NCBI GenBank assembly: GCA_964560765.1
Contig: CAZLMG010000031.1
Coordinates: forward strand, 1-48,963
Reading direction: 5' to 3'
From: CAZLMG01 sp964560765
GTDB lineage: Bacteria; Bdellovibrionota_B; Oligoflexia; Oligoflexales; CAZLMG01
Length of the DNA: 48,963 bases
Shown: one piece after another, positions 17,247 to 25,482 of the stretch
Position numbering within the stretch: the first letter of the stretch is position 1
Layout: the number at the start of each line of letters is the position of its first letter
The notes under the pieces: generated by a model
What the model saw: only the letters and a program-made list of their open reading frames with translations
Told to the model about the DNA's origin: nothing
The model's database searches: none
Made by a program: the position numbers and the translations under genes

Positions 17247-19019
17247 TTACTCTACACAGGTTACCGGGTAGATCTTCGCCGCTTTTCCGCCCTGTGCGAT
17301 CTCTTCGTCAGTTTCCAATTCATTCACGTCGTCTGATTCTATCTTTTGATTTCCCTCAGTCAAAATATAAATCTCAGGTTTACCATCTTCCCCAGTTATC
17401 AATGTTAAGCCTTCAGGAACGGACGTCAGAGTAGAACCCTGGTCTTCGCCGGCTCGTTCGAAATCATGTCCTGGGGGGGCGTCAATGATGGAAACAAAAC
17501 TTTCTGTAACTTGCATCTCATCTGTGAGCTGTCTGCCATTCAAAGCATCCAAATTAAGCACTAATAAAGGCCCTGCCGTGAGAAGGAATAGGAATCGATT
17601 CCCCGTGCTAGGAGCCCGATAAAATGCGATATCCGTGACATACATCGCCCCCAGTATTTTCCGCATTGTTTTGAAGTACGGGTCTTTCTCAAAATACATT
17701 ACGAATTTGCGTAGAAGGTCGCCAACCGACGCTGTGTTGTCCGCGTCAAAGCCTTCCCTCTCTTGACGAGTGAGCTCAGTCGCGCTCTTTTGAAACAGCG
17801 CGAGCAACCTGGACTGCACCTTCGAGGGTAGCATACTTAACAATTTCGGGACGATGCCGGGATAGACAATGTCGGCTTGTTGGGCATACCAAAAGCCCAA
17901 AGTCATGGTCTTTAGGCCGGTCAGCAGTTTAAAATCAGCTGTTTCACAAGTCTCTGGATTAAGGTGCATACTAAGTATGGCTGGATCGCCAAACCTAGTA
18001 TCCGCTGCTCCACGTACCGCTTTCGTGACAAGGAACAATTGCGCTTTCAAGGGGTCGAAGGTAGAGCCTGCAATCTCAACCGTTTCAAATCCAACTGGAA
18101 GTTGGGCGAAAAGTGGTCCCAATGGCACTGTGCATGCGGTCGCATTGATGCCGGGGGAAAGGTTCTTTGCATTAGACCTACGCACCGAAACCAACATGGG
18201 CGCGACGCTATCTCCGAAGCGGTTAATGTTATAGCCGGCGTCCACGCCAATTATGTAAAGTCCGGTGTTATCCACGGTACCCGCGATGGGATCAGGCAAA
18301 ACTGCCGGCATGTCCTTGCCTCGTACGACAACGAGAGATTCCAGGAGATCTGCGAGTCGCGGGATATTGTTTGGCAGTGCAGCTCGTATCTGGCCTAAGT
18401 AGTGATCTGGATCGCCCCAATCAAAATTCACCTGCGCTGTTAAGCCGAGCGCAGTATCGGCCTCGTAAACATCGAAGGCAACAAAGTTATCCTCATCTCC
18501 TTTGAGATCCTGGCAGCGTTGATTTGCCAGCGAGTTCCCTAAATTACAAGTCGTCGCTTCGGTGTTAAGTCCTGGCGCTGCTGAACCTGAATTTGCGATG
18601 CAAAAGGCGGAAGCCTGCTCGATTGTCGCCCCAAACTCCTGGATAGCTTTCGAAAAACAACGGGGGTCACCAAGAACTGAGTAGGGGAGGATGAAGACCT
18701 TGCGACGGTCTACCGCTAGGGATAACGAGTCGTTGTCTGGATCTGCATCAACAAGTGACAGAGCTCCTATGTTGCCATCGCTGACGGTTGTGGCAGCGAT
18801 AGGCAAGCCGACGGCAGCATTCGTGCATACTGTTTCCGATAGTAGCGATCGATTATCACGAATCCGCGCTCCCAGACCTGAGTCACCACCGCTCTGATTG
18901 GTAAATGTGATCTTGGCGCCTGTTTGGTATCGCCCAGCGTCGCTACCACATTGACAGGCTGGTGCCGAGGCAACTGCTGCCACCATCGCAATCTTGATGA
19001 TGTTTGATCCATATGACAT
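17247..19019 (-). CDS. Large exported protein of unknown function, possibly lipoprotein
   Basis: The 590-residue product begins with a signal-like stretch (IIKIAMVAAVASAPACQCGSD); Cys22 could be lipidated but the lipobox is non-standard. The mature part has repeated short beta segments (SLSLAVDRRKVFILPYSVLGDPRCF; IAFYRAPSTGNRFLFLLTAGPLLVLNLDALNG; SVPEGLTLITGEDGKPEIYILTEGN) that recall a beta-propeller-like surface protein, and several Cys. No known family is recognised. GAGGG lies 7 nt before the ATG. Base composition is more AT-rich than the Bat genes, and the upstream 126 nt are very AT-rich. Confidence 0.75.
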   Translation of the reverse strand: MSYGSNIIKIAMVAAVASAPACQCGSDAGRYQTGAKITFTNQSGGDSGLGARIRDNRSLLSETVCTNAAVGLPIAATTVSDGNIGALSLVDADPDNDSLSLAVDRRKVFILPYSVLGDPRCFSKAIQEFGATIEQASAFCIANSGSAAPGLNTEATTCNLGNSLANQRCQDLKGDEDNFVAFDVYEADTALGLTAQVNFDWGDPDHYLGQIRAALPNNIPRLADLLESLVVVRGKDMPAVLPDPIAGTVDNTGLYIIGVDAGYNINRFGDSVAPMLVSVRRSNAKNLSPGINATACTVPLGPLFAQLPVGFETVEIAGSTFDPLKAQLFLVTKAVRGAADTRFGDPAILSMHLNPETCETADFKLLTGLKTMTLGFWYAQQADIVYPGIVPKLLSMLPSKVQSRLLALFQKSATELTRQEREGFDADNTASVGDLLRKFVMYFEKDPYFKTMRKILGAMYVTDIAFYRAPSTGNRFLFLLTAGPLLVLNLDALNGRQLTDEMQVTESFVSIIDAPPGHDFERAGEDQGSTLTSVPEGLTLITGEDGKPEIYILTEGNQKIESDDVNELETDEEIAQGGKAAKIYPVTCVE

Positions 19020-19145
19020 AGGCGAACCCTCGGTCTTAGTAACAGCATCGACCGGGGGCGAGGAAAGTTTAGGGAAAATTAAGACGAATAATAAAGATTA
19101 ATAAAAACGTAATGTTAAGTCTATTGCTGGGCTGGAATTGGGGGC

Positions 19146-19691
19146 CTAAGACCCGGCTTCGAACCCAGAAGCGCAAGTCATCAGCTCCAGAAGCTGCGAC
19201 CCATCCTTTTCCTTTTCTTCTTCGTGCTTTTCGACAAAGGTTAGGACGCAGTCCAGTGGCCGGCTCTTGCCATTGCGGTTGGCGTACCGCAGGAATCCGG
19301 ATCCCTCCTGCTCTGGATAGGGGACCAGACTTGAAAAGACGATGGTACCAGCCTTGCACGTCAGGGAGGCCTCGCGCGAGTCCGGGCGACGCTCGCTGCT
19401 GCACGGCAACTGACGATCTGGTTGCCGCGCTGTCTCAGTGTCTACCTGATTGCCACTGTCCACGGAGTCACTTGTCGTCTCGGCGTTGGTTTTCTCCGCG
19501 GGATCCGATGGCAACGCATTCGCCAGGTACAGGCTGGCTACGAGCCCCTGCGCATCGACGGGCTGCACGCGCACCTCCGCTCCTGTCAGATCGACATCGT
19601 CATCCTTGAGGTTACTGCCATCCCGTGATTTACAGCCCAGCAACGACATCAGGAGTAGGGGCGAAATCGACATCCAAGTGCGGTGCATCAT
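19146..19691 (-). CDS. Putative lipoprotein, unknown function
   Basis: The 181-residue protein has a canonical lipoprotein signal: hydrophobic WMSISPLLLMSLLGC with LLGC at 17-20. The mature part is rich in Asp/Glu/Ser (KSRDGSNLKDDDVDLTGAEV) and contains a few Cys (SCSSERRP-like segment, LTCKAGTIV, LDCVLTF, MTCASG). GGAG stands 5 nt before the ATG at 19691. It is separated from pyrE by 24 nt and is probably in the same transcript. No homologous family is recognised. Confidence 0.75.
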   Translation of the reverse strand: MMHRTWMSISPLLLMSLLGCKSRDGSNLKDDDVDLTGAEVRVQPVDAQGLVASLYLANALPSDPAEKTNAETTSDSVDSGNQVDTETARQPDRQLPCSSERRPDSREASLTCKAGTIVFSSLVPYPEQEGSGFLRYANRNGKSRPLDCVLTFVEKHEEEKEKDGSQLLELMTCASGFEAGS

Positions 19692-19715
19692 AACAACTCC
19701 ACAGATACCTGTTCA

Positions 19716-20378
19716 TTACGCGCCGTGATCGGCCCGGTAACGGGCGATTGCCAGCAGCGTTTCGTGACTTATCCAAATACGACCGGCAAAGGTGCGCTCC
19801 GCCAGCGTCTCGACGATATAGTCTAGGGAAAGCAGCGATCGTACGGGAAAGCCATAGGCTTGCGCGATCTCATCCGAGGCCCGGCGATGGTCGTTGCCGC
19901 GTTCTTGCCGGTCGATGGCGACCACTGCACCCACAACCTTTGCGCCAATGCCTTGTAAGAGTGGTACGGACTCGCGCAAGCTGGTGCCGCCGGTGATGAC
20001 GTCTTCGATGATGATGACACGATCACCTTTGTTGATGGGCCCGCCAACAATCTTTCCCGACTCGCCGTGCTCTTTGGCTTCTTTGCGGTTAAAGGCAAAG
20101 CGCACGTCACGGCTGTGATGAATTTCTAGCGACATGGCGGTCATGACGCTCAGGGGAATACCCTTGTAAGCAGGACCAAAGAGCACATCGATCTGAGAGC
20201 CAAAATAGGTGGTCACGGCATCTGCATAATGCCGTCCTGCCGCTAAGGCTAAACTACCCGTGCTTAAGGCCCCAAAATTGAAGAAATAGGGCGAAGTTCT
20301 GCCAGACTTAGTAACGAACGACCCGAAGCGTAACACCCCGGCGCGCAACAGCAACTCGAGGAAACTTTCTTGCTCCAC
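19716..20378 (-). CDS. pyrE: Orotate phosphoribosyltransferase
   Basis: It converts orotate and PRPP to orotidine 5'-monophosphate in pyrimidine synthesis (cytoplasm, dimer). Visible are LRFGSFVTKSGRTSPYFFNFG at the N-terminus, FGPAYKGIPLSV, FNRKEAKEHGESG with its catalytic Lys/His loop, and the PRPP-binding signature VIIIEDVITGGTS. Start choice: an ATG at 20384 abuts the Shine-Dalgarno GGGAGG with no spacing, whereas the in-frame GTG at 20378 has 6 nt spacing and gives MEQESFLELLL, so GTG is preferred (220 residues). The length is normal for the family. Confidence 0.95.
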   Translation of the reverse strand: MEQESFLELLLRAGVLRFGSFVTKSGRTSPYFFNFGALSTGSLALAAGRHYADAVTTYFGSQIDVLFGPAYKGIPLSVMTAMSLEIHHSRDVRFAFNRKEAKEHGESGKIVGGPINKGDRVIIIEDVITGGTSLRESVPLLQGIGAKVVGAVVAIDRQERGNDHRRASDEIAQAYGFPVRSLLSLDYIVETLAERTFAGRIWISHETLLAIARYRADHGA

Positions 20379-20441
20379 TCGCATCCTCCCTAGCGATCTT
20401 GCGCAGATCTAAGAGAGGTTAGATCAAAATCTTGGTCTCGT

Positions 20442-21332
20442 CTACTTGCCCTTCACAAAGGCGGCGGTGACGTTGATGTTGATGGCGGTATGGAAGCAGT
20501 CATCTCTGGTGTCATCATCACCAACCGTCACCATCGAGAAGACGGCTTTTTGTTGGTTAAAGGCAATGGCGCTAAGTTTAGCCGCCTCGGCGGCGCCTAA
20601 TGTCAGCCGCATTTGGCCGGCTCGTTCTGTTTCTGGCACAAAGCAATTGGCCGTGTCCGTCGTTTGTCGGCCCAAGCAGTATGCTGGTGTCTGGTTCGAT
20701 CGAGAATCGGGCCAGCGATAGTCGCGGGCGCGCATCCAGTCATAGGCCTTCAGTCCGTCTTGTTCCAATAGATTTTGCGTGATTCCGACAAAGCTGGCGA
20801 GGAGGACATTGCCATTGAGGTTCAAATAAAAGTGGTCGTCATACGTCATCGTGTTTTCTTGCACTTGTAGTTGCAGCGAGCAGAGCACCGACCCAGCTGG
20901 TAAACTCAGCTCGGCCATCTGCTCGACGCGAGCTCGAACGCGCCCGCCGCTGCGCGTCAGATTATCGTTTTGTCCCCAGCCGCATGCACCCCGCGTCGTC
21001 GCTGGAAAGTTGATAACTTGCGTCAGATTCATCGGCGTCCCCGCTGCGCAGACCTTACTGACGATGCTGCTATCGATAATGGAAAGGCCGTCCAGCGGAT
21101 TGCTAGGGGTGGATTCTGGTCCGCTTGGCCCCGAACTCGTGTTGAAAGGACCTAGGTCTGATCCGAGGATGGTCTCCGACCCTGGTGGCTGCTGCCCTAA
21201 CTTGGCGTCGTTGCCGGAGGACTGGCCGGTCTTGCGAGCTGCAACACTGCGAAATGTAGATTCGCCACAGGCAGCGCCTGCCATCGTCAATACAGCAAAA
21301 ATTGAAAGCTTCTGACGCCAATGTCCATCCAT
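20442..21332 (-). CDS. Exported protein of unknown function, likely lipoprotein
   Basis: The 296-residue product has a signal segment (LSIFAVLTMAGAAC-GES) with Cys22 as a possible lipid site. A low-complexity Ser/Pro/Gly linker runs to about residue 85. The folded domain follows (GACGWGQNDNLTR; LPAGSVLCSLQLQVQENTMTYDDHFYLNLNGNVLLASF; DDDTRDDCFHTAININVTAAFVKGK), which looks all-beta. No family recognised. GAGGAG precedes the ATG by 9 nt. It is read in the same direction as pyrE, with 63 nt between. Confidence 0.75.
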   Translation of the reverse strand: MDGHWRQKLSIFAVLTMAGAACGESTFRSVAARKTGQSSGNDAKLGQQPPGSETILGSDLGPFNTSSGPSGPESTPSNPLDGLSIIDSSIVSKVCAAGTPMNLTQVINFPATTRGACGWGQNDNLTRSGGRVRARVEQMAELSLPAGSVLCSLQLQVQENTMTYDDHFYLNLNGNVLLASFVGITQNLLEQDGLKAYDWMRARDYRWPDSRSNQTPAYCLGRQTTDTANCFVPETERAGQMRLTLGAAEAAKLSAIAFNQQKAVFSMVTVGDDDTRDDCFHTAININVTAAFVKGK

Positions 21333-21501
21333 GACCTGGCTCTCCTCTATGTACTCCCCATAGGAACTCTATGGGCCTTATCGGCCAAGGCGCCTAGAGA
21401 CTTGATGAAAGAATAAGCAACGCTAAAAACAAGAGTGAATCCGTTAGGGTGCCTGCCTGCGTGGAGGGGAATTGGCTACCGGGGTACGAGCACCAGCGTG
21501 T

Positions 21502-21756
21502 CTAGCGTTGCTTGAGTCGGCTCTGAGCCCTTTTGCACATGGCGCGGTAACTCTCATTCTCGACTTTGCCGCAATCACCGCGACACCAGTGCTGCTTGTC
21601 GGCTTCAGCAAATTTGCTGCAGTCTTGCTCGAGGAGCTTTGCGGCCTGAGGCGGGGGTGCATCCCAGTGGCAGCTGGCGAAGAGCACTACCAGGCCTAGC
21701 AAGACCAGGCACCGAAAACGCCGTAGAACATGAGGTTGACGCGGGGTGACGCCCAT
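21502..21756 (-). CDS. Small Cys-rich putative lipoprotein
   Basis: The 84-residue protein has a positively charged N-terminus, a hydrophobic run (LVLLGLVVLFAS) and Cys29 in a lipobox-like FASC. The mature part of 55 residues holds four further Cys (EQDCSKF, HWCRGDCGK, MCKRAQS), enough for two disulphides. AGGAAG sits 9 nt before the ATG, and the gene starts 3 nt after the stop of the upstream gene, implying an operon. Confidence 0.65.
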   Translation of the reverse strand: MGVTPRQPHVLRRFRCLVLLGLVVLFASCHWDAPPPQAAKLLEQDCSKFAEADKQHWCRGDCGKVENESYRAMCKRAQSRLKQR

Positions 21757-21759
21757 GGT

Positions 21760-22215
21760 TTACGACTTCCTGACGCGCTCGATTTCGCGGTCCAGATCGT
21801 CGCAATAGCGTGTCAGCATCTGGGCAAACGCGCTACGCGGCAGTTTTGGGAGCACGGTGAGCCCATCCGGTCGCTGACTCGCACCGCGTACGATGCGCAA
21901 GCCGCCACCATTCCGGCCAGAAGCCGTTGGCAGCCCGATCGCTTCGTCCAAGTCGAAAATTGGTTTCTTGCGTTGATCCATGCGGCACTTATCGGACGTG
22001 TCAAAGAACCCTTGAGTCGCGATCTGCCCGCAACTAGCTGCATTGGCGCCAAATTGCGGCGCCGATTCGCGCCATTCCACGCACCTTTTGACGGCGCGAT
22101 CTGCGTCACGGCCCTGCCCAGCTCGTATGGACTCAATATTAAAGAGAAAAATACTGTCAAAAGTTTTGGCACTTGCTTTGCATTGCTGACACTGATATCG
22201 GATGAGATAAGCCAT
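21760..22215 (-). CDS. Hypothetical protein with Cys pairs
   Basis: A 151-residue ORF with YQCQQCK at the N-terminus and further Cys (KRCVEW, ASCGQI, DKCRM, RYCDDL). Its tight spacing to the small lipoprotein gene (3 nt) supports it. The assigned ATG at 22215 has no ribosome binding site, and the true start may be internal (for example before MDQRKKPIF). The opposite strand also holds a long ORF, but that one lacks a start signal and family resemblance. Function unknown. Confidence 0.5.
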   Translation of the reverse strand: MAYLIRYQCQQCKASAKTFDSIFLFNIESIRAGQGRDADRAVKRCVEWRESAPQFGANAASCGQIATQGFFDTSDKCRMDQRKKPIFDLDEAIGLPTASGRNGGGLRIVRGASQRPDGLTVLPKLPRSAFAQMLTRYCDDLDREIERVRKS

Positions 22216-22293
22216 CGGATTTGCAATGGAATTGTGATGTCTTTTGCATCCGCGTCACGAGGGTGTTGTTCGTCACCATAGAAGGAGAAGACG

Positions 22294-23037
22294 ATGAAGC
22301 GATCGGTTGGACAGGGATTGTTTTTAGGTTTGGCAGTCATGGGTGGATTGTCGGCAGCGACAGCTGTTGCTGCAAGTGATTTTGAACTTGTGTCTGTTGC
22401 CGCGAAGGAGCTTTTCGTTCCTGTGGGCTTTGATGACAACGATGAGGCCATTGCCGTTCTTGATGGCTTCTTGCCAAGTAGCTGCTACAAGCTCGATGTC
22501 GCAAAGGTAGATATCGACGAGGCCAGCGGCAAGATCTTGATCGACCAGTTGGCGCGCAAGTACCCGGGCCCTTGTGCCATGGCTCTTGTACCGTTCACCA
22601 ACACAGTCACACTTGGCGTGTTGCCAGTCGGTAAATTTTCTGTGTCCACACGTGCTGGTGCTTTGAGCGAAGAGCTGAAGGTGTCGGAAGCCACGAGCAT
22701 GGGCCCAGATGATTTTCTCTACGCTCCCATCGACAGCATTTTAGTGCACCAAGCCGTAGGTACGAATCAGTACTTCGCTAATATGGCTGTTCGCTTGACC
22801 AGCAGTTGTATGAAGTGGGTTGATTATGAATTCCACGACCATGGTAAGTCTATGATCATCCAGCCAAAAATTGAGATTATCGACCGTCCAGTTTGTACCG
22901 ATGAAGAAAAGATTCTGAACGTGCTCGTACCGCTACCAAGCACAATGTATCAAGGCCGTCACTTGCTGCACACACGCAGCTTGAATGGCAAATCAGTCAA
23001 CGTTGTGTTTTCGGTAAACGGACAGCGCTTCCCGTAA
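22294..23037 (+). CDS. Exported protein of unknown function
   Basis: The 247-residue protein has a clear signal peptide (GLFLGLAVMGGLSAATAVAA-SDF), so it is periplasmic or secreted. The mature part is beta-rich with three Cys (SSCYKLDV, GPCAMALV, SSCMKWVD) and ends VNVVFSVNGQRFP. GAAGGAG is 6-7 nt before the ATG. It is divergent from the Cys-pair gene and followed by a strong terminator, so it is probably monocistronic. No family recognised. Confidence 0.8.
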   Translation: MKRSVGQGLFLGLAVMGGLSAATAVAASDFELVSVAAKELFVPVGFDDNDEAIAVLDGFLPSSCYKLDVAKVDIDEASGKILIDQLARKYPGPCAMALVPFTNTVTLGVLPVGKFSVSTRAGALSEELKVSEATSMGPDDFLYAPIDSILVHQAVGTNQYFANMAVRLTSSCMKWVDYEFHDHGKSMIIQPKIEIIDRPVCTDEEKILNVLVPLPSTMYQGRHLLHTRSLNGKSVNVVFSVNGQRFP

Positions 23038-23052
23038 CGAATTCATCCAGTG

Positions 23053-23089
23053 AAACCCCAACCAGACATGTGCTGGTTGGGGTTTCTCA
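23053..23089 (+). terminator. Intrinsic terminator of the 22294-23037 gene
   Basis: A 12-bp perfect stem, AAACCCCAACCA (23053-23064) and TGGTTGGGGTTT (23074-23085), with a 9-nt loop. TTTCTC follows. It begins 16 nt after the stop. Confidence 0.8.
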
Positions 23090-23109
23090 CGTTTGCAGCG
23101 GATGCTGCC

Positions 23110-23146
23110 AACAAGAAGCCCAACCGGCATGAAGCAGGTTGGGCTT
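23110..23146 (-). terminator. Intrinsic terminator of fusA
   Basis: Read on the minus strand, AAGCCCAACC (23146-23137) pairs with GGTTGGGCTT (23125-23116), a perfect 10-bp stem followed by CTTGTT. It begins 38 nt past the fusA stop and shares the CCCAACC core with the neighbouring plus-strand terminator. Confidence 0.7.
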
Positions 23147-23184
23147 TGATCGTCTCTAACAGTAACAGGTGAATCGAGGCTCGG

Positions 23185-25281
23185 TTAGCCCTTGTTACCT
23201 TTGGCTTGTTCTTCGTGGAACTTCTTAACCAGTTGTTCCTGAATGCTGTTTGGAACGGCCTTATAGCTAGCGAATTCCATCGAGAAACCGGCCTTACCCT
23301 GAGTCTGTGAGCGCAGGTCCGTGGAGTAACCAAACATCTCGGACAGTGGAACTTCCGCGTAGATCACCGCGTAATCGTCGCGCATGTCGGTTCCCAGCAA
23401 GAGTCCACGACGAGATGATAGGTCGCCCTGCACGGTACCTTGGAAATCTGCCGGTGTCTCGACTTCGACCTTCATGATTGGCTCGAGAATGACCGGCTTA
23501 GCTGCCAAGAACGCCTCTTTAAAGGCGGCGCGAGCGCAGATCTTAAACGCCATTTCCGAGGAGTCGACGGGGTGGAAGCCACCATCCACAACATCGACGT
23601 AGGTGCGAATAACTTGGTAGCCAGCCAAAGGCCCCTTGACCACAGCTTCCTTGAGACCCTTTTCGATGCCTGGGATGTATTCCTTTGGAATCGAGCCACC
23701 GACGGTGCGGTTTTCGAAGACCAAATCCTTGTCCGAATCTTCTGGAAGTAATTTGAGATTGCCGACCATGTGGGCGTATTGACCCGATCCACCGGTTTGC
23801 TTCTTGTGCTTGTAGTCGAACGTTGCATCCATCGTTGGCGCTTCGCGGTAGTTTACCTTCGGCTGGCCGACGACAACTTCCGCTTTGTATTCACGCTTGA
23901 TGCGCTCGACATAAATCTCAAGGTGCAATTCGCCCATGCCAGCAATGATGGTTTCGGCTGATTCTTCGTCCACACGAACGCGGAATGTTGGGTCTTCTTT
24001 CATGAATCGGTTTAGAGCCTTCGACAGCTTAACCTGGTCCTCTTGCTTCTTGGCTTTAATCGCCAATTCAATAACCGGTTCGGCGACAAACATCTGCTCC
24101 ATGGTCAACTTGATGTTTTCGTCGCAGAAGGTGTCACCAGAGGCGCATTCGACACCAACCATCGCCACGATATCGCCAGCGACGGCTTCATCGATATCCT
24201 CTTTGTCATCCGCGTGCATTCGCACGATGCGGCCGACGCGCGTGGTCTTATCAGTTCGCGGGTTGAGGTAACTAGAGCCCTTCTTCAGGGTGCCCTGATA
24301 AACGCGTGTGTAGGTCAACTGTCCAAAGCGCTCGTCGGTAATCTTGAACGCCATAGCGATCATGGCAGCATCCGGATCCGGCTTCACTTCAACCTTTTGG
24401 TTGTCTTTGTCGTTGGCAAAGTAGCGGCAATCCAGTGGACTTGGCAGATATTCACGAACACCTTCCAAAAGCAGCTGTACGCCCTTGTTCTTATAGGCAG
24501 AGCCCATAAATACAGGAGTCAATTCGCGCTTCATTGTGGCGGTACGGATGGTCTTCTTGATCAATTCGAGTGGGACTTCCTTTTCTTCCAGCATCAGCTC
24601 AGTCATTTCGTCCGAGAACATGGAGATCCGGTCAAGCAATGCGTTGCGGAACTCCTGCGCTTGATCGACCAAGTTCGCGGGAATCGCAGCTTCTCGAATT
24701 TTTTCGCCCTTCTCGCCGTCGAAGTAATAGGCTTTCATCGCGAGGATATCGATGATGCCTTCCAAGTCGTTTTCCAAGCCGATCGTGATCTGCATGGCCA
24801 CGGCGTTATGCCCTAGCTTCTCGCGCAGGTCAGCAATCACTTTCTTGGGGTTAGAGCCCGAACGGTCCAGCTTGTTGATGAACGCCAAGCAAGGCACGTT
24901 ATAGCGGCGCATCTGCCGGTCAACGGTGATGGACTGGCTCTGAACTCCGGCCACGCCGCAAAGAACCAAGACGGCACCATCGAGAACGCGCAGTGAGCGT
25001 TCTACTTCAACGGTAAAGTCGACGTGGCCCGGGGTATCGATGATGTTGATCGTGGTATCTTTCCAGTAAACCTGCGTCGCGGCTGAGGTAATGGTAATTC
25101 CGCGCTCTTTTTCCAGCTCCATGTGGTCCATGGTGGCGCCATCGCCGCCGCCCCTCACTTCTTCAATCTTATGAATACGACCCGCATAGTAGAGGATGCG
25201 CTCGGTGAGCGTCGTCTTACCAGAGTCGATGTGGGCGGAAATACCGATGTTTCTCAAACAATCGAGCTTCAACTTTGCCAT
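23185..25281 (-). CDS. fusA: Elongation factor G, mitochondrial-EFG1-like (spdEFG1) type
   Basis: A cytoplasmic GTPase that moves tRNA and mRNA through the ribosome. The 698-residue protein is complete: G1 AHIDSGKTT (16-24), G2 RGITITSAA, G3 DTPGHVDF, G4 NKLD, then domains II-V ending FHEEQAKGNKG. It resembles mitochondrial EFG1 more than E. coli EF-G: IDSGKTT instead of IDAGKTT, MDHMELEKERGITI, VLVLCGVAGVQSQ, QMRRYNVP, KKQTGGSGQYAH and PLSEMFGYSTDLRS. In known groups this type translocates, while a second EF-G recycles ribosomes. No second copy lies in the window. It is transcribed alone from a promoter near 25350-25376. Confidence 0.97.
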   Translation of the reverse strand: MAKLKLDCLRNIGISAHIDSGKTTLTERILYYAGRIHKIEEVRGGGDGATMDHMELEKERGITITSAATQVYWKDTTINIIDTPGHVDFTVEVERSLRVLDGAVLVLCGVAGVQSQSITVDRQMRRYNVPCLAFINKLDRSGSNPKKVIADLREKLGHNAVAMQITIGLENDLEGIIDILAMKAYYFDGEKGEKIREAAIPANLVDQAQEFRNALLDRISMFSDEMTELMLEEKEVPLELIKKTIRTATMKRELTPVFMGSAYKNKGVQLLLEGVREYLPSPLDCRYFANDKDNQKVEVKPDPDAAMIAMAFKITDERFGQLTYTRVYQGTLKKGSSYLNPRTDKTTRVGRIVRMHADDKEDIDEAVAGDIVAMVGVECASGDTFCDENIKLTMEQMFVAEPVIELAIKAKKQEDQVKLSKALNRFMKEDPTFRVRVDEESAETIIAGMGELHLEIYVERIKREYKAEVVVGQPKVNYREAPTMDATFDYKHKKQTGGSGQYAHMVGNLKLLPEDSDKDLVFENRTVGGSIPKEYIPGIEKGLKEAVVKGPLAGYQVIRTYVDVVDGGFHPVDSSEMAFKICARAAFKEAFLAAKPVILEPIMKVEVETPADFQGTVQGDLSSRRGLLLGTDMRDDYAVIYAEVPLSEMFGYSTDLRSQTQGKAGFSMEFASYKAVPNSIQEQLVKKFHEEQAKGNKG

Positions 25282-25347
25282 GTGAACAAAACCCTATAAC
25301 GGATGTGTGTGGAAAAAATGCGCCATATCCATGTGCAAGAGATCGAA

Positions 25348-25376
25348 TAACTACCTGTAGCCCCTAAACATTTCAA
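25348..25376 (-). promoter_or_regulatory. Predicted sigma70-type promoter of fusA
   Basis: Minus strand: TTGAAA (25371-25376), a 17-nt spacer and TAGTTA (25348-25353), about 67 nt before the fusA start. The hexamers are moderate matches, but spacing and location fit. Confidence 0.5.
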
Positions 25377-25482
25377 CAAAAAAGCGACCCCTGCCAGCGC
25401 AGGCACCTGGAAAAAAACTAAAATTTATTTGGAACCTTCCGAACCTTGGGTTGGAGCAAGAAGCAGATAGAGGGAGGTTTCC

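Noticed and set aside
21730..22281. Plus-strand ORF of 183 residues
   Set aside because: No ribosome binding site or family resemblance; lies opposite the Cys-pair ORF, which is tightly spaced to a small lipoprotein gene.
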